A stretch of 64,000 nucleotides of DNA, taken from DFXE01 sp032054765 (GTDB lineage: Bacteria; Bacteroidota; Bacteroidia; Bacteroidales; Tannerellaceae). Position numbers and translations under genes: made by a program. The stretch lies in assembly GCA_032054765.1 (NCBI GenBank), contig DAMBSC010000004.1, positions 186,001 through 250,000 on the forward strand. The letters are read 5' to 3'. The notes beneath the pieces were generated by a model. That model saw only the letters and a list, made by a program, of their open reading frames with translations. It had not been told where the DNA came from and did no database searches. Shown here piece by piece: positions 61,647 through 64,000 of the stretch. Numbering within the stretch: position 1 is the stretch's first letter; every line of letters starts with the position of its first letter.

Positions 61647-64000
61647 TTAGAACTTAAGTTTCAATGCTAAAGAATATGTCCTGGATACCGGATACTGTCC
61701 ACGGTCCAATCCGTATGTATAACTATCGGAGTCTGGTGTACTCCCGACTTCAGGGTCAATTCCGGAATAGCTAGTAAAAGTTGCCAGGTTATCAACACTT
61801 AAAGTCAGATCCAATGTACTCTTTCTGTCGGCCAGATAACCAACTTTACGGAATAAATTAGTAAATGAATACCCTATAGATATATTCTTGATACGTAAGT
61901 AATCACCTTTTTCCAAATAATAATCTGAAATAGTGGAAAAGTTACCATTAGCATCCTGAGCTGAGATGCGAGGGACCTTGCTATTAGGACCATCTAATGC
62001 TTTCAAGATTTCACGTGAGCGGTTAAAGCTGCTAAGCGATTCATTTAAAATTGTGTGCTTGTAAGCATTGAACAATTTTACACCACCAACACCTTGCAAC
62101 ATAAAGCTAAAGGTGAAATTATTCCAATTTAAACCTCCTGATAAAGCGTACGTAACTTTCGGCATAGCATTACCCATGAATATTCTATCGTCACCATCTA
62201 TCTTACCATTTCCGTCTTCGTCAATAAATTTTAAATCACCTATTTTGGCATTAGGTTGGATTTTGTTACCATCCTTGTCTACATGCGCATCTATATCCTG
62301 CTGAGTCATAAATACACCATCTGTTTGTACAAGATAGAATGAATACAAAGGTTTTCCTTCTGCTGAACGGAAAGGATACAAATCCTTATATCCTGCACCA
62401 TCTGTCCATACCGGTTTTTTTCCATCAGGTCCTGCTTGACCAATATCATATACTCTGTTTCTCAATGTGGCCAGGTTACCTGATACCCAATAGTCTACTT
62501 TACCTACCCGATCAGCCCATGTTGCAGAAACTTCGATACCACTGTTACGAATTTCTCCTTCATTGATTAACATAGGGTCAATTCCAATACTAGTTGTCCA
62601 ACCTGCATCCTGCGATTTTATAAGATCTGTGGTTTTCTTTTGGAAATAATCGAAAGTAATATTCAAACGGTTATTCAGGAATGCCATATCCAAGCCTAAG
62701 TCTAACTGTTCGGAAGTCTCCCAAGTTAAGAAAGGATTATAACCGGTTTTGTTATACATTCCTATTTCTATTGGATTTGTTGCACCTATCTGTCCACCGA
62801 CATCATTACTATTGCTAAGAGAATATTTTTCCAATACAGGATATCCATAGCCACGTTTGATAGAACCTAAGTTACCGATACGTCCCCAACTAGCACGAAC
62901 TTTCAATAGATTCAGAAAATCTGATTTTGGCATGAAAGGCTCGGAAGTTATTTTCCAGGCTCCAGTCACAGAAGGAAAATCTCCATATTTTTCACCCTTT
63001 GGCAAACGCCCGGCATAGTCACGGCGCCATGAAGCTGTCACAAAATAACGGTCGGCATAGCTGTATGAAGCGCGACCAACCACCGAAACATTCCTATCTT
63101 TCCAGAATTCATCTGTAGAATTCAGATGATTTCCTGCTTGACTGAAATACATCAACGCTTCATCTTCATTTTGAAAATCGCGTGCTGATGCTTCAAATTT
63201 TCTAAACGAAGATTGATTGGCTGTTGTTGAAGCCATTAATCCTAGATTGTGACGGTTAAATACACGGTCATAATTTAATGTATTTTCAAAGTTCCATTCC
63301 GGCTGACGCTCGCTACTATATGTTAAACTATTATTATCTAATGGTTTTCCGGGTTCTAGTCGCCTATATCCTGTTTCACGTCTAAAATAACTTATTTGTT
63401 TGTAAGTAAACCTTGAAGTAAAGTTTAAGCCTCTGATCGGTTCCATTATATCAAGGAAGGTAGAAGAGGTAAAGGTTGTCCTGTTATTTATTCTACTCCC
63501 CGCTTTCAATATACGTACCGGATTTATAGCATCACCATGTATGTCTGCATAATTACTACCATATTGATCTATATATGCCTGATCACTGGGAGCTGTTCCT
63601 CCATAACTGCCGTCAGCAGCATACACCTCCGCATTACGAGGCATCATAAGAGCAGAAGTGATGGCACCTGATTCAGCGCTGGATGTATTAGTGCCACGTG
63701 TTTTAACATCTCGCCAGCTTACATCTTCACGAATACGTATGTATTTATTAACCTTCCACATTGAATTCAGACGACCGGTTACTGATCTATTGTATGTATT
63801 CAATAGCGTTCCCTGACGATCAGAATATTCAAAAGAAGCACGGTTTGAGAATTCTTCCGTTCCTCCTGAAATACCTACATTATGGCGTTGAAATGGAGCT
63901 GTTCTGAATATTTCATCGATCCAGTCTGTACGAGTCTGTCCGATATATGGATTCTTGGTGACGTCCCAACCGGTTGGCAAACTTTGTCCTATATCTGCTA
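61647..64000 (-). CDS. SusC/RagA-type TonB-linked outer-membrane receptor, C-terminal part
   Basis: Partial: the frame is open through the right edge, about 784 residues visible; the TTG at 63980 is not the true start because upstream codons (ADIGQS) continue the frame. Visible: end of the plug region and the beta-barrel, SGLNWNNFTFSFMLQGVGGV and the aromatic C-terminus (RTYSLALKLKF). Forms the transporter with the SusD downstream. The region carrying the TonB box, STN domain and promoter is outside the window, so I cannot say whether a sigma/FecR pair controls it. Confidence 0.94.
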   Translation of the reverse strand, partial: ADIGQSLPTGWDVTKNPYIGQTRTDWIDEIFRTAPFQRHNVGISGGTEEFSNRASFEYSDRQGTLLNTYNRSVTGRLNSMWKVNKYIRIREDVSWRDVKTRGTNTSSAESGAITSALMMPRNAEVYAADGSYGGTAPSDQAYIDQYGSNYADIHGDAINPVRILKAGSRINNRTTFTSSTFLDIMEPIRGLNFTSRFTYKQISYFRRETGYRRLEPGKPLDNNSLTYSSERQPEWNFENTLNYDRVFNRHNLGLMASTTANQSSFRKFEASARDFQNEDEALMYFSQAGNHLNSTDEFWKDRNVSVVGRASYSYADRYFVTASWRRDYAGRLPKGEKYGDFPSVTGAWKITSEPFMPKSDFLNLLKVRASWGRIGNLGSIKRGYGYPVLEKYSLSNSNDVGGQIGATNPIEIGMYNKTGYNPFLTWETSEQLDLGLDMAFLNNRLNITFDYFQKKTTDLIKSQDAGWTTSIGIDPMLINEGEIRNSGIEVSATWADRVGKVDYWVSGNLATLRNRVYDIGQAGPDGKKPVWTDGAGYKDLYPFRSAEGKPLYSFYLVQTDGVFMTQQDIDAHVDKDGNKIQPNAKIGDLKFIDEDGNGKIDGDDRIFMGNAMPKVTYALSGGLNWNNFTFSFMLQGVGGVKLFNAYKHTILNESLSSFNRSREILKALDGPNSKVPRISAQDANGNFSTISDYYLEKGDYLRIKNISIGYSFTNLFRKVGYLADRKSTLDLTLSVDNLATFTSYSGIDPEVGSTPDSDSYTYGLDRGQYPVSRTYSLALKLKF

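Noticed and set aside
63980..64000. TTG as true start of the right-edge SusC gene
   Set aside because: The frame continues upstream without stop to the window end and the protein lacks signal peptide and plug start.

Overview
This window looks like the chromosome of a gut-type Bacteroidales bacterium, most likely close to Parabacteroides (Tannerellaceae); the genus is inference. Support comes from four TonB-dependent receptors (three SusC-type, two with SusD partners in view), three ECF sigma/FecR pairs, -7 boxes of the TAnnTTTG type, weak ribosome binding sites, a T9SS-like C-terminal domain, meso-diaminopimelate dehydrogenase and an outer-membrane-rich gene set. No rRNA, tRNA or CRISPR array was found.

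Layout. 1-3398 (minus): a sigma/FecR/SusC regulatory locus whose receptor runs off the left edge. 3458-5545: a membrane-anchored protein with MORN-like repeats. 5676-9551: housekeeping genes (ddh, lgt, flavodiiron protein, nagB). 9551-17149: a tightly overlapping nine-gene operon, tyrosine ammonia-lyase to beta-ketoacyl synthase, read as an aryl-polyene/flexirubin-like pathway, with a convergent metallo-beta-lactamase-fold hydrolase (17119-17946). 18040-34748: a second sigma/FecR/SusC/SusD locus followed by arylsulfate sulfotransferase, ChrA-type transporter, P-loop sulfotransferase and a large DUF6067-like glycosidase. Its sigma and FecR genes are split by a 3.2 kb insertion holding a REP-type Y1 transposase element and a VapE/HU module bounded by long inverted repeats. 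35142-38120: small hypothetical, CapA-like lipoprotein, pepD. 38286-42118: a frameshifted GLUG-repeat surface protein, a DUF6261-like gene, palindromic MITE-like repeats and a 42-bp tandem array. 42119-45366: flippase-like protein, rsmA, mgtE. 45381-51212: a third sigma/barrel/FecR/receptor/DUF4249 locus. 51248-64000 (minus): a polysaccharide-utilisation locus with SusC (runs off the right edge), SusD, C10 peptidase, GH92, an endonuclease/exonuclease/phosphatase-fold enzyme, a phosphodiesterase-alkaline phosphatase fusion and an MGH1-like glycosidase.

How it works together. Each sigma/FecR pair probably senses substrate through its receptor. The last locus looks suited to mannose-rich, possibly phosphorylated glycoprotein; the second to sulfated glycans or phenols. 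The most novel signals are non-coding: a small hairpin in the FecR-susC gap of two loci, keeping loop and internal loop while its outer stem differs by compensating changes; a family of period-7 repeats forming hairpins between genes and also lying inside one coding sequence; and the insertion that appears to duplicate the 3' end of the sigma-factor gene.
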